Shown here: in pieces, positions 1 through 8,184 of the stretch
Numbering within the stretch: position 1 is the first letter of the stretch
How the letters are laid out: each line of letters begins with the position of its first letter
The notes under the pieces: model-generated
The model's input: the letters and a program-made list of their open reading frames with translations, nothing else
Database searches by the model: none
Told to the model about the DNA's origin: nothing
Program-made: the position numbers and the translations under genes
Assembly: GCA_020073525.1 (NCBI GenBank)
Contig: JAIQFA010000050.1
Location: 1 to 38,449, forward strand
DNA length: 38,449 bases
Reading direction: 5' to 3'
Source: Terriglobia bacterium
Lineage (GTDB): Bacteria; Acidobacteriota; Terriglobia; Terriglobales; Acidobacteriaceae

Positions 1-307
1 CTAGTCGCACCAGTTGCAAGTCCCGGTTCAGCCCCTCCTCTTTGTAACCAAGTTCGTTCTGCAGCACGTCAGAGGACGCGTGCCGGATAGCCGAGTAAAG
101 AAGCGACGCGGTGTGCATTACGCCCAGCGAGTGCTCGAACCGAGTGTGCATTGCTCCGGGGTAAACTTGGTCTGTCCACGCCAGTTGGCGAATCCGGCGA
201 AGACGCTGGAATGCGGGTTGAGAAATGATCTCTTTTTCCCACGAGTTCAGCGTGATGAAGCCATGGATGGGACAACGAATTTCGTACTGTCGATGTAAAT
301 TCGTCAC
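1..307 (-). CDS. HD-domain phosphohydrolase (COG1078/dGTPase-like), 5' part only
   Basis: Reading the minus strand from a GTG at 307 gives an open frame that leaves the window at base 1, so only about the first 102 residues are present. The peptide contains HGFITLNSWEKEIISQPAFQ, then RLRRIRQL, then HTRFEHSLGVMHTASLLY. The R-L-R-I-x-Q-L stretch followed by H-x-R-F-E-H-S-L-G-V is the hallmark start of the COG1078 HD superfamily, metal-dependent phosphohydrolases related to dNTP triphosphohydrolases. The catalytic HD pair and the C-terminal half lie outside the window. An in-frame ATG at 367 would add 20 residues that look non-conserved, so the GTG is preferred, but neither has a clear Shine-Dalgarno sequence. 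Substrate cannot be inferred. Confidence 0.85.
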   Translation of the reverse strand, partial: MTNLHRQYEIRCPIHGFITLNSWEKEIISQPAFQRLRRIRQLAWTDQVYPGAMHTRFEHSLGVMHTASLLYSAIRHASSDVLQNELGYKEEGLNRDLQLVRL

Positions 308-892
308 GAAAGCAGCGTCGTGCCCAACTGTAAGCAAGCAAAAGTGAAAAGTCCATCGAAACCTCATCAGTGCTGGCAAGTGAAGGCCACTGTAGCACAT
401 GGGCGAACAAAAGACGAATATACATTACTTGGATAAAACTCCGGATACAGCGGGGGGCGGATGGCCCCCTTTTTCATCACACCCAACCAGTGAGCGCCAT
501 CACAGACCCTCAACCCAACCGGCGCGACAATGTCTCATGACCTGTAGCAGGGCCGAGGTGTGCCGTCTCCGAGGACGGCCCTCGAAGCTGCTCCAGCCCC
601 ACGGCTCCAGCGGCTCTGGGTTAGTAGCTCTTTGATAATCATTGTTGGTGCGAGGAGCGGATCTCCGTCATCTGCCAAAATCCCGAAAACAAGCTCGAAA
701 CAGAGCTAAGTCCTTATTCCGGAATACTTTCCTCTAACTCCTTTTAATTCAAAGACCGGACAAAGAATAGCTTCCTAACTCCATGATTCCACATGGACCG
801 GGGGGGAGGGGGTAGGAGTAAACACGGGTTATTACCTTCTGAGTAAACTTTGGCACTCTGCTTCGCGGGCAAGAATGCCCGCGCCACACGAC
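308..892. other. Gene-free stretch with hairpins and a G-tract
   Basis: No convincing coding region is visible; open frames here lack recognisable protein character. It holds a terminator-like hairpin at 453-474 (separate entry), a short inverted repeat CCATG-N6-CATGG at 781-796, a G-rich run at 800-812 (seven Gs, A, five Gs), and a perfect 8-bp stem CGCGGGCA/TGCCCGCG with an AGAA loop at 864-883. The last lies about 10 bases beyond the fabG stop codon and may end that minus-strand transcript, although no T-run follows it. Confidence 0.5.
453..474 (+). terminator. Rho-independent-type hairpin
   Basis: GGGGGC (453-458) pairs with GCCCCC (464-469) around a five-base loop and is followed by five Ts (470-474), the classical plus-strand intrinsic terminator layout. 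No plus-strand gene is visible upstream, so it either ends an unannotated short transcript or is a hairpin in the leader of the minus-strand HD gene. Confidence 0.45.
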
Positions 893-1636
893 CTACCCCA
901 TCAACAAACCGCCGTTGACGTTCAGCACGTGGCCGGTGATGTAGGACGCCTCGTCCGACGCCAAAAATTTTACTGCGCTGGCTACGTCCTCGGGAGAACC
1001 TACTCGTCCCAGCGGAATGTTTTTTACCGCGCTCTGCTTGAATTCTTCGCTCAGAACGGCGGTCATGCTGGTCTCGATGAATCCCGGAGCGACCGCATTG
1101 CACGTGATATTGCGCGACGCTACCTCGCGCGCCATCGCCATCGTCAGCCCGATCAGACCGGCTTTCGACGCGGCGTAATTCGCCTGTCCTGCCTGGCCCA
1201 TCTGTCCGAAGACGCTGGTGATGTTGATGATTCGCCCCCAACGCTGTTTGAGCATCGAGCCGATGACCTGCTGGATGCAGAGATACGCGGAGGTCAGATT
1301 GGTGTTGAGCACCGCGTCCCAATCGGCGCGCTTCATGCGCATGACGAGTTGATCGCGCGTGATACCTGCGTTGTTTACGAGGATGTCGATCTTGCCGAAT
1401 TGCGCGATTGCCGACTTGACGCCGGACTTGACCTGGTCTTCGTCGGCTACGTCCATGGCGAAAGCCGCGGCCTTACCTCCCGCGGACGCGATCTCGGCGA
1501 CCAGTTCGTCGAGTTTCTGCTGATTGCGCGCCGCCACCGCAACGCTTGCGCCCTCGCGCGACAGGGCCAGCGCGCAGGCGTGACCGATGCCTTGCGACGC
1601 TCCTGTAACCAGCGCGACTCGGCCTTCTAGTTTCAT
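893..1636 (-). CDS. fabG: 3-oxoacyl-[acyl-carrier-protein] reductase, FabG
   Basis: A 247-residue classical short-chain dehydrogenase. FabG reduces 3-oxoacyl-ACP to 3-hydroxyacyl-ACP with NADPH in fatty-acid elongation. Visible motifs are the nucleotide-binding TGASQGIG at residues 11-18, NNAG at 88-91, Asn113, and the catalytic Ser141, Tyr154 and Lys158 (YAASK). The C-terminus GHVLNVNGGLLMG is the usual FabG ending. Length is normal. The ATG is preceded by AAGGAG five bases upstream. No other fab gene or acyl carrier protein lies nearby, so it is not in the common fabD-fabG-acpP cluster; another SDR function is possible, but the whole-protein pattern is FabG-like. Confidence 0.9.
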   Translation of the reverse strand: MKLEGRVALVTGASQGIGHACALALSREGASVAVAARNQQKLDELVAEIASAGGKAAAFAMDVADEDQVKSGVKSAIAQFGKIDILVNNAGITRDQLVMRMKRADWDAVLNTNLTSAYLCIQQVIGSMLKQRWGRIINITSVFGQMGQAGQANYAASKAGLIGLTMAMAREVASRNITCNAVAPGFIETSMTAVLSEEFKQSAVKNIPLGRVGSPEDVASAVKFLASDEASYITGHVLNVNGGLLMG

Positions 1637-1697
1637 AGTGCTCCTTAGGAACCCAACTTCGGAATCGAAGAGGAGAACCGAGGATTATAACGTCTGG

Positions 1698-1849
1698 TAG
1701 CTCTCAGCTCTCAGCTCTCAGTTGTCAGGTCTCAGGTCTCAGGTCTCAGGTCTCAGGCTAGTGCGTTTAGTGCTTTGTCGGAACCACGTCAACTGCGAAA
1801 GAGGGTAAGAGCTCAGACGACGCCAGGTTTTCCTGAGAGCTGAGAGCTA
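1698..1849. repeat. Inverted-repeat-bracketed intergenic element with heptad array
   Basis: A perfect 17-bp inverted repeat, TAGCTCTCAGCTCTCAG at 1698-1714 and its complement at 1833-1849, brackets a 118-base interior. The left side continues as eight head-to-tail heptanucleotides at 1701-1756: CTCTCAG three times, TTGTCAG once, GTCTCAG four times. It lies between divergent fabG and cheB. Similar architecture recurs at 6131, 7820, 12552, 15992, 19665, 35312 and 36584. I do not recognise it as a named repeat family. Confidence 0.8.
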
Positions 1850-1906
1850 TGAATTATCCCGCTGAAGTCCGCTTCCCTTCCGCCGATGTTTCCTTAGAGG
1901 AGTGCC

Positions 1907-3022
1907 GTGCCGCGCTGCGCCGCCATGAGCCCAACCCCTTCCCATTCGCCGGTGAGAGTCCTGATCGCGGACGACAGCTCATTCATGCGCGCCGCGCTGG
2001 CCCGGATGGTCGAATCGGACGACTCCCTGCGCGTGGTCGGCACGGCGAGAGACGGACTGGAAGCCATCGCACAAATTGACGCGCTCCAGCCCGACGTGGT
2101 CACCCTCGACCTCGATATGCCCGGCCTGAGCGGATTGGAGACGCTGAAACGGGTAATGTCGGAATCGCCGCGCCCGGTCATCATCGTGAGCGGCCTGGCG
2201 CGGCGCGGAGCCGAAGACACGCTCACGGCGCTCGAGCTCGGCGCCTTCGACTGCGTTGCCAAGCGGCTCAGCTACGATTATGGAGACGTGGTCAAGGTCC
2301 AGGAGGAACTGGTCAACAAAATCAAAACGGCCGCCCATCCCAACACGCCCGCAACCCGGCTCCGCGGCCAACGCGATGGCCCGAGCCACCAGCCGGCTTC
2401 CGCCCACCTGGGTCCGGCCGTCACCGCCGTGGACGTGCCTTCGATCATCGCCATCGGGACTTCCACCGGAGGACCCACGGCTTTAGAGCAAATCCTCCGC
2501 ACCCTTCCTGCCGATCTTCCCGCTGCCATCCTCATCGTCCAGCACATGCCGGCGGGATTTATTGGCCCCTTGGCCAAACGCCTGAACGATCTCTCCCCAC
2601 TGCAAGTCCACGAAGCCCAGGAAGGACAGCTCATCACCGCCGGCCATGTCTACCTTGCTCCGGGGGGTCAACACCTCACCGCACACCGGCTCTCCTCTGC
2701 CGAAGTTCGGGTGCATCTTTCGCTGTTTCCCGACAGAGCTCCTCACATTCCTTCGGTGGACGTCATGATGTGTTCCGTCGCCGAAGTTTTTGGCGCCTCT
2801 GTCATGGGAATCATCTTGACGGGCATGGGCGATGATGGGGCGCGAGGAATGGAGGCAATCTTCCACGAGGGCGGACTCACCGTGGGCCAGGATGAGGGCA
2901 CGTGCGTTGTCTATGGCATGCCGCGCTCCTGCGAGGAAATCGGAGTGCTGCGAGAGGTCGTGCCTCTATGCAAGATCCCACCTCGCATTCTCACCGCCCT
3001 GCGTTACCGCAAGCCGCATTAG
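1907..3022 (+). CDS. cheB: CheB-type protein-glutamate methylesterase/response regulator
   Basis: A 371-residue two-domain protein. An N-terminal receiver (about residues 16-135) has the acidic pair in IADDSS, phosphoacceptor Asp68 in TLDLDMPG and Lys119. A linker precedes the CheB methylesterase domain (about 178-365) with catalytic Ser186 in GTSTGGP, His213 in QHMPAGF and the Asp of GMGDDG (309-310). CheB removes methyl groups from chemoreceptor glutamates, and deamidates glutamines, once phosphorylated by a CheA kinase. The GTG start has AGAGGAG four to five bases upstream; an ATG six codons later is the alternative. No cheA, cheR or receptor gene is in the window, so this copy is an orphan here. 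Its stop overlaps the stop of the convergent receiver gene. Confidence 0.93.
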   Translation: MPRCAAMSPTPSHSPVRVLIADDSSFMRAALARMVESDDSLRVVGTARDGLEAIAQIDALQPDVVTLDLDMPGLSGLETLKRVMSESPRPVIIVSGLARRGAEDTLTALELGAFDCVAKRLSYDYGDVVKVQEELVNKIKTAAHPNTPATRLRGQRDGPSHQPASAHLGPAVTAVDVPSIIAIGTSTGGPTALEQILRTLPADLPAAILIVQHMPAGFIGPLAKRLNDLSPLQVHEAQEGQLITAGHVYLAPGGQHLTAHRLSSAEVRVHLSLFPDRAPHIPSVDVMMCSVAEVFGASVMGIILTGMGDDGARGMEAIFHEGGLTVGQDEGTCVVYGMPRSCEEIGVLREVVPLCKIPPRILTALRYRKPH

Positions 3023-3456
3023 CTCGCTTGCGTTGCCGCTCGCACCAGCGGTGCAGGCACAAGAATCTTTTCAATCTTCTCGAGCAAGGTTCGCCTGGAA
3101 TAGGGTTTCGCCAGAAAATACGTGCGCGACTCGGGCTCGTCCATCTCGTACGCCGGGTTGCCGTAGCCCGACGTCACCAGAATCACAAGCTCTGGGGAAT
3201 GCTTTCGCAGATCCTGGCCGAGTTGCTGTCCGGTCCGTCCCGGAAGCACCATGTCCGTCATTACCAGATCGATGCCGCGCGGGCAGTGTTCGTAGATTTT
3301 CATTGCCTCACGCGCGTCCTCGGCGGGCAGGACACCAAAACCCGCACGCTCCAGGATGCTGGCAGTCGCCTCTCTTACAAAGGGTTCGTCCTCCACCAGA
3401 AGAATTGTGCGCTTCCGAGACTGATCGTTTGTGTGTAGGTTGGGTTGAAGAGTCAT
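3019..3456 (-). CDS. Stand-alone receiver-domain response regulator
   Basis: A 145-residue protein that is almost entirely one CheY-like receiver domain: acidic pocket in LLVEDEP (about 20-26), phosphoacceptor Asp68 in VMTDMVLPG, the conserved Thr/Ser in LVTSGYG and Lys in LAKPYS. There is no output domain, so it probably acts through protein contacts or as a relay in a phosphotransfer chain. The chosen ATG at 3456 has GGAGG five bases upstream; an in-frame TTG four codons earlier overlaps that site and is unlikely. It converges on cheB and their stop codons overlap by four bases (TTAG). No cognate kinase is adjacent. Confidence 0.88.
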   Translation of the reverse strand: MTLQPNLHTNDQSRKRTILLVEDEPFVREATASILERAGFGVLPAEDAREAMKIYEHCPRGIDLVMTDMVLPGRTGQQLGQDLRKHSPELVILVTSGYGNPAYEMDEPESRTYFLAKPYSRRTLLEKIEKILVPAPLVRAATQAS

Positions 3457-3594
3457 AGCATCCTCCAATTCACCTTCCTGGTGACTCTTCTAGCAATCGC
3501 ACAGCCTGGATGCCGCGCGAACCTCGTGGCGTGTGCACCAAGGTCTCGGTTGTTTGGAACATCGTGCAAAGATTGCTGGAATCGGTGTTGGAAT

Positions 3595-6126
3595 CTATTT
3601 TGGAGCACTAAGAATAGTTTGCTTGGGATCGAGCACAATCTTGCGCGCGCCGCTCGGCGCCGTCAGTCGAAACGCAGTCTCCGGACCGTCCGCCAGGACT
3701 TCGCCCAGAAGAACCAACGCGTTACCAACCGTCGTGGCATACACCGGAACGGCCGTCACTAGATCCTCGGGCGCGTTCTTTTGTACGATCACGCCCGTAA
3801 CCGTGGTCACGCCGGTCTTGTCCGTGATGCGAATCTCGCGCGCTTCCAGTTTCGGGATCGCCGTCCCTTCGATCCAGCCTTCCAGGAACCAGTCGAGATT
3901 GTGACGATTCTCGTACCAAAGTGGGCGCGGCAGTTCCTCTTCGAAAACGTGGATCAATTCCTGCGTGGTGACGGTCTTGTCCGCATATCGCTCGCGGATT
4001 CTCCGGAGAGCGCGGAAGAATGGTTCGTCTGAATCTGGTCCTGGATTCGTGCGTCCTTTCCGGGAATGGGAAGCCGTTTCGGAATCACGCAGCATCGAAC
4101 GCAGCATGTGGAACAACCAGGTCCCGCGTTCGTAGCTGATTGCCTCGTATCCGCCGGGAAAGTGCGACGACTCCAACCGCTGCCCGAGGGTCACGGGGCC
4201 GGCGTCGCGCAACCACTCCCCGTCTTTGTTTTTGCTCAGAAGATCGCGGCGATACTTATCCAGAACCTGGCGGAACTGCGCCGGGTTCTGTTGCTCCAGC
4301 AGCAACAGGGTCGCATAGTTCGACAGACCCTCCGCAATCCATTGATCGCGATAACTCTTCCACAAAACCAGATCGCCCCACCATTGGTGGGCGGTTTCGT
4401 GGACTAGCACCTGGTCGTCGAGAGCGCGCATCACAGGATCCAGGCGCAGGTCCGCCTGTTCCTGCGGGCTGAGAAACGCGAAGCTCGACAGGAACACGAG
4501 GCCGGGCCATCCCTGGCTCAAATTCCCCGGCATCTGCGTCAGGGCCAGCGAGCCATACGGATACGGTCCAAACCACTGCGAAAAACTGGCAATTGCCTTC
4601 GCGGCCTTGTCCGCCACCGCCTGCGTATCGCGCGCGGGCGACGGCGGGGGCGGAGTCATCACGATCGGCCCCATCGACCTTTGCTTAGGAACGCCGGGAA
4701 AAGTCGGCGGCTCAATCACCTCCGTCCGCGCCTTCGGAAACGATTTCTCCACCCCCTTGGTGCCGTAAGCTTCCACAAGAATGTTTCCCGCCCTCGCCTC
4801 GGCGCGTACGTACTTGCCTAGATTGAACCCGGCCACCGGAATCGGCCGCTCCGAGGTCCAGCGCGAAATTTTTTCGGGCGCGACCTCGTTCGTCTCCGCT
4901 TCTGCTTCCTCCCTGGCGGTTCGCGATCGTTGCTTTCCTGTTGCCACTAACGTCCAGTCGGCGGGATAGTGAAACTCCATGTCGAAGAGCGCCGGACTCA
5001 AACCGAGATTCGGATACCATGTGCCGCGCTCGCCGACATAGAGCAATCCGGTGCCCGCCTCCGAGAGAACGTCACCTGCATAACGGAAACGCAGTTTCAA
5101 TTCCTGCCCGGGCACCAGGGTTGCGGGGAACACCACCGCGACCAGGTCATTCCCTTTGCGCTGCAGTTGCGTGCCTTCGAGCGCCTCGTTCTGGATGAAG
5201 TCGACCGGCCGACCGCCTGCCTCGACGCTCTCAACCTTCAGATGACGCGACAACTCAAACAGCAGTGTCCTTTGTCCTCCATTGCGAATTCGAACATCGA
5301 CCTCCGTCGATGCCTGCAATCTGGTCGGAGGCTGCACGGACGCCCGAATGCGGAAGTCCGTAATCGAAATATCATTGGCTCGTGCCGCCGATACACCGCG
5401 GGATGCACTGGGCGCGAACGAGGTCCAAATGTCGAAGAAAAGAATGCCGTCCTTGACCCGCGGCCGTCCCGCCCACAGCGGCTCGGCACCTGCCGCATCC
5501 CAGACGACTTCGAAGTTGCCGAGCTTTTTACCCAACAGATGAGCGTGGAGCAGGGATAAGAATTTTCGATCTGTCTCGTTTGCGCCCGGAGCCGGAAGAA
5601 AATGACTGAAGTCGAGCAGGAGCCGAAGGGCATCAAACTCCGCCAGCATGCGGCTCGTGTCGTCCCATTCTTTTATGAATTCCGGGGCCTCGGAAGGCAC
5701 CGAAAGAAAGGGTTGCAAGACTGCTGCCGTGTCGTCGTTGAAGCGCAGATATCCCGAGGTGAACTGCTCTTCGAGAATCGCCATCCCGGTGAACAGGGCG
5801 AGCGACCCGCGCTCCACCCGGTTGGGAGGCCGAAGGCGTATCTCGCCTTCACCTTCGAAGAACGCGCCCGTGATCCGGCCGCAAATATCTTCAGTAAACG
5901 CCAGCGTGCCGTCGTCGAAATCAAGGTGGAGATTCGGGCGGTCGATCGAGGCGCCACGAACGCGGTACACACGTTGCGGATCGAGTCCAACGGAACGAAT
6001 GCGCGAGTAGAGAGCGCTGGTGGTTTGCGGACAATCGGGGCTCGGTCCTGCTGCGTGGGCGCAAACCGCCGCCAGCAGGCAACCAGCCAACCCGATCATC
6101 TGTCCCCGAACCGGCCCCGACTTCAT
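3595..6126 (-). CDS. Secreted M1-like zinc metallopeptidase with non-canonical GAMEN position
   Basis: An 843-residue protein with a signal peptide (about 1-25, ending AHA). An unassigned N-terminal region (30-270) precedes an M1-type N-terminal beta domain (270-450) and the gluzincin catalytic domain. The zinc site is H576-E-T-A-H580 with Glu599 in WIAEGLSNYA, giving the M1 spacing HEXXH-18-E; a candidate transition-state Tyr lies in ISYERGTW. In classical M1 aminopeptidases the exopeptidase motif GAMEN precedes HEXXH; here the aligned stretch (532-545) reads MPGNLSQGWPGLVF with no Glu-Asn, so free-amino-terminus recognition may be altered. The start lies five bases inside the 6131-6217 inverted repeat and lacks a clear Shine-Dalgarno. 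Substrate unknown; a periplasmic or exported location is expected. Confidence 0.85.
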   Translation of the reverse strand: MKSGPVRGQMIGLAGCLLAAVCAHAAGPSPDCPQTTSALYSRIRSVGLDPQRVYRVRGASIDRPNLHLDFDDGTLAFTEDICGRITGAFFEGEGEIRLRPPNRVERGSLALFTGMAILEEQFTSGYLRFNDDTAAVLQPFLSVPSEAPEFIKEWDDTSRMLAEFDALRLLLDFSHFLPAPGANETDRKFLSLLHAHLLGKKLGNFEVVWDAAGAEPLWAGRPRVKDGILFFDIWTSFAPSASRGVSAARANDISITDFRIRASVQPPTRLQASTEVDVRIRNGGQRTLLFELSRHLKVESVEAGGRPVDFIQNEALEGTQLQRKGNDLVAVVFPATLVPGQELKLRFRYAGDVLSEAGTGLLYVGERGTWYPNLGLSPALFDMEFHYPADWTLVATGKQRSRTAREEAEAETNEVAPEKISRWTSERPIPVAGFNLGKYVRAEARAGNILVEAYGTKGVEKSFPKARTEVIEPPTFPGVPKQRSMGPIVMTPPPPSPARDTQAVADKAAKAIASFSQWFGPYPYGSLALTQMPGNLSQGWPGLVFLSSFAFLSPQEQADLRLDPVMRALDDQVLVHETAHQWWGDLVLWKSYRDQWIAEGLSNYATLLLLEQQNPAQFRQVLDKYRRDLLSKNKDGEWLRDAGPVTLGQRLESSHFPGGYEAISYERGTWLFHMLRSMLRDSETASHSRKGRTNPGPDSDEPFFRALRRIRERYADKTVTTQELIHVFEEELPRPLWYENRHNLDWFLEGWIEGTAIPKLEAREIRITDKTGVTTVTGVIVQKNAPEDLVTAVPVYATTVGNALVLLGEVLADGPETAFRLTAPSGARKIVLDPKQTILSAPK

Positions 6127-6130
6127 AAAT

Positions 6131-6217
6131 AGTTCTCAGTTCTCCGTTCTCAGTTCTCAGAGAAACCACAGAATCACCCGATTCCCAGTGAGAACTGAGA
6201 ACCGGGAACTGAGAACT
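6131..6217. repeat. Inverted-repeat element of TTCTCAG heptads
   Basis: A 29-bp arm at 6131-6159 and its complement at 6189-6217 match at 27 of 29 positions. Each arm is built from TTCTCAG-type heptads (left arm: four units at 6133-6160, one variant TTCTCCG). The 29-base interior carries no gene. It fills the space between divergent genes and ends five bases before the M1 peptidase start codon. Confidence 0.85.
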
Positions 6218-6267
6218 TCTTACAATTCATTGTCCAGCCGTGGAGTTGTCGCTCCGGTCCCAGCACC

Positions 6268-7722
6268 TTGGTCACCTTACTACCTCTGTGCGTCATTGCT
6301 AGAATCAGCCGAGTGCGAGCCCTCGTCCTCATTCTAGTGCTTTTGTCGGCGCTTCCCGCGCCCGCCGACGTCATCCATCTGAAGAATGGACGCACCATTT
6401 GGGCTGACCAGGTTCGCGAAAATAAGGACCGGGTCGAGTACGATCTCGGCGAAGATACCTACGCCATCCCGAAAGCCTCCGTCGACCACGTTGATGCCGG
6501 TGGCGGCGCCCCGGTTCATTCCGGTTCCGGAGCTTCCGGGAACGTTCCCGACATTACCCCGGCCGCGCCCTCGTTCAACCACGAAGCCGATGTAGCCGAA
6601 AAAGTCATTCGCGACGGCAAGGTGGACCCCGATGCCCTCGCCAGTTTCGCGCAGACCGGCAATTCTGAGATCGCCGCCACGGCTTACTTCCTCGCCGGCA
6701 AGCAGGAATCCGATCACGGCAACTTTCCGCAAGCCAAGCGCTATTATGAATCGGCGCTCCGTTTCCAGCCCGACAATGCGACGTTGCTGATCTACTATGC
6801 GGCCACGCTAATGCACACCGGCCATGCCGCGGAGGCGATGTCCTACGCGCAGCATGCCGCCAACATCGCTCCGGACTCGCCCGACGCCATCGCCATGCTG
6901 GGTTTTGTGCAATTCGCCAGCGATCATACGCCCGATGCCATCCGCTCCTGGAAGAAGTCGCTGGCACTGCGTCCCGATGCCACGGTCAGCCAGTACCTGG
7001 CTAAGGCCGAGCGCGAATCGACGGCCGAATCGGATTTTTCGCAGCGGGAAAGCAGCCACTTCAACCTCCACTTCGAAGGCAAGGATACCTCTGAGACTTT
7101 CCGCCGTGACCTGCTCGCCACTCTCGACTCCGAGTATGACGACCTGGTGCGGGATCTCGGCTATTCGCCCCATAACAATATTGCGGTCACGCTCTACACA
7201 CAGCAGACGTTTTTCGACGTGACCCGCGCGCCGTCCTGGAGCGGAGCCATCAACGACGGCAAACTACGTATCCCGGTCAGCGGAGTCAACAGTGTTACGC
7301 CTGAACTGGCCCGTATCCTGAAACATGAGCTTACGCACTCGTTCGTGTCGCAGATGTCCAGCAACCGTTGTCCTACATGGCTGAACGAGGGCATCGCGCA
7401 GATGGAAGAAGGCAAGTCCGCCGCGTCCTCCGGGCACCAGCTCGCGCAACTTTTCGGAGCCGGAGCTGAGATCCCGTTCAACGTGCTCGAAGGCAGTTTC
7501 ATGAACTTCTCGGCTCCCGAGGCTACCGTCGCTTATGCCGAATCTCTGGCCGCCGCCGAATATATTCGCGACGCCTACGGCATGAGCGAAGTCGCGCGCA
7601 TTCTGGAACGGCTGTCGCAAGGAAGTTCCACCGAAGCCGCATTACGCGCCATCGTCCATGCCGACTACCGGCAACTGCGCGACGAGATGAGCCGGCAGCT
7701 GAAAGAGAAATACGGCGAGTAG
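6268..7722 (+). CDS. Exported TPR protein with peptidase-MA-like metalloprotease domain
   Basis: Up to 484 residues. A hydrophobic signal-like stretch (ALVLILVLLSALPAPA) is followed by a small domain starting DVIHLKNGRTIWADQV (about 35-75), a Ser/Gly-rich linker, a tetratricopeptide-like helical region (about 110-250) and a C-terminal zinc-peptidase-like domain. The last has H353-E-L-T-H357 and Glu374 in TWLNEGIAQ, a gluzincin HEXXH-16-E arrangement as in the peptidase MA group. The annotated start is a TTG at 6268 without a ribosome-binding site; a GTG at 6313, directly before the signal peptide, is an equally plausible start. It is divergent from the M1-type peptidase, so two exported metalloproteases share one repeat-filled intergenic region. 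Substrate unknown. Confidence 0.75.
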   Translation: MVTLLPLCVIARISRVRALVLILVLLSALPAPADVIHLKNGRTIWADQVRENKDRVEYDLGEDTYAIPKASVDHVDAGGGAPVHSGSGASGNVPDITPAAPSFNHEADVAEKVIRDGKVDPDALASFAQTGNSEIAATAYFLAGKQESDHGNFPQAKRYYESALRFQPDNATLLIYYAATLMHTGHAAEAMSYAQHAANIAPDSPDAIAMLGFVQFASDHTPDAIRSWKKSLALRPDATVSQYLAKAERESTAESDFSQRESSHFNLHFEGKDTSETFRRDLLATLDSEYDDLVRDLGYSPHNNIAVTLYTQQTFFDVTRAPSWSGAINDGKLRIPVSGVNSVTPELARILKHELTHSFVSQMSSNRCPTWLNEGIAQMEEGKSAASSGHQLAQLFGAGAEIPFNVLEGSFMNFSAPEATVAYAESLAAAEYIRDAYGMSEVARILERLSQGSSTEAALRAIVHADYRQLRDEMSRQLKEKYGE

Positions 7723-7819
7723 ACGCGCAAGGCGGTTCGCTCCGCGCTCGCGGGGACCTCTGCTTGGTCGGGGATTTGGGGCAGTGTCTCATTTTCACGG
7801 TGGAACCGAGAAAAACCAT

Positions 7820-7895
7820 AACCACCAAGGCCACGAAGTATCACGAAGGCTATTGGTCTAAGCTTCCCTCGTGAACCTTTGTGGCCTTGGTGGTT
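7820..7895. repeat. Inverted-repeat-bracketed intergenic element (AACCACCAAGG type)
   Basis: The left arm 7820-7849 starts AACCACCAAGGCCAC and the right arm 7866-7895 is its complement, with about four mismatches in 30 positions. A 16-base interior remains. The same arm style (AACCACAAAGGGCACGAAGG) recurs at 35312-35376. It lies between the TPR peptidase and the end of the small minus-strand gene and could act as a two-way terminator. Confidence 0.75.
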
Positions 7896-7935
7896 AACGG
7901 TTTCGCAAACTGATCCGTTACCGGATTTGTGGCGG

Positions 7936-8184
7936 TTATTGGAGAATATCTTCCGGTTCGGGAGCTGCTTTAGGCGCGGTGCGCAGAAACTTCATGAGTC
8001 CTTCGCCGGTGGCCTTGCCCGCTCGCTTCTTGAAGAACTCGGCTGCGGTTTCAACCACTCCAACCTTTTCGGCGACTGCTGCCGCGATCCATTGGTTCAG
8101 AGACACGCCGTCTTCCTTCGCGAGCCGCTGGGCAGCCTTCTTGATGGAAAGTGGGAGCTTCAATGGATAGGTGGCTTTGCTCAT
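7936..8184 (-). CDS. Small ribbon-helix-helix/HicB-like protein
   Basis: An 82-residue protein. The N-terminal half (YPLKLPLSIKKAAQRLAKED, then GVSLNQWIAAAVAEKVG) matches the pattern of Arc/HicB-type ribbon-helix-helix DNA-binding domains: a short beta strand with alternating residues, a helix, a turn with S-L-N-Q-W-I, and a second helix. The C-terminal part is a basic stretch ending PEPEDILQ, of unknown role. Such proteins are often antitoxins or small repressors, but no toxin-sized partner frame is visible beside it, so it is a solitary copy. AAGAAG lies about eight bases before the ATG. The assignment rests on pattern alone. Confidence 0.65.
   Translation of the reverse strand: MSKATYPLKLPLSIKKAAQRLAKEDGVSLNQWIAAAVAEKVGVVETAAEFFKKRAGKATGEGLMKFLRTAPKAAPEPEDILQ

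Noticed and set aside
14..298. A plus-strand 94-codon ORF at the left edge
   Set aside because: It is antisense to the clear HD-domain frame (HTRFEHSLGV) on the minus strand.
1701..1756. Heptad array considered as a CRISPR array
   Set aside because: Units are contiguous 7-mers with no spacers and no cas genes are nearby.
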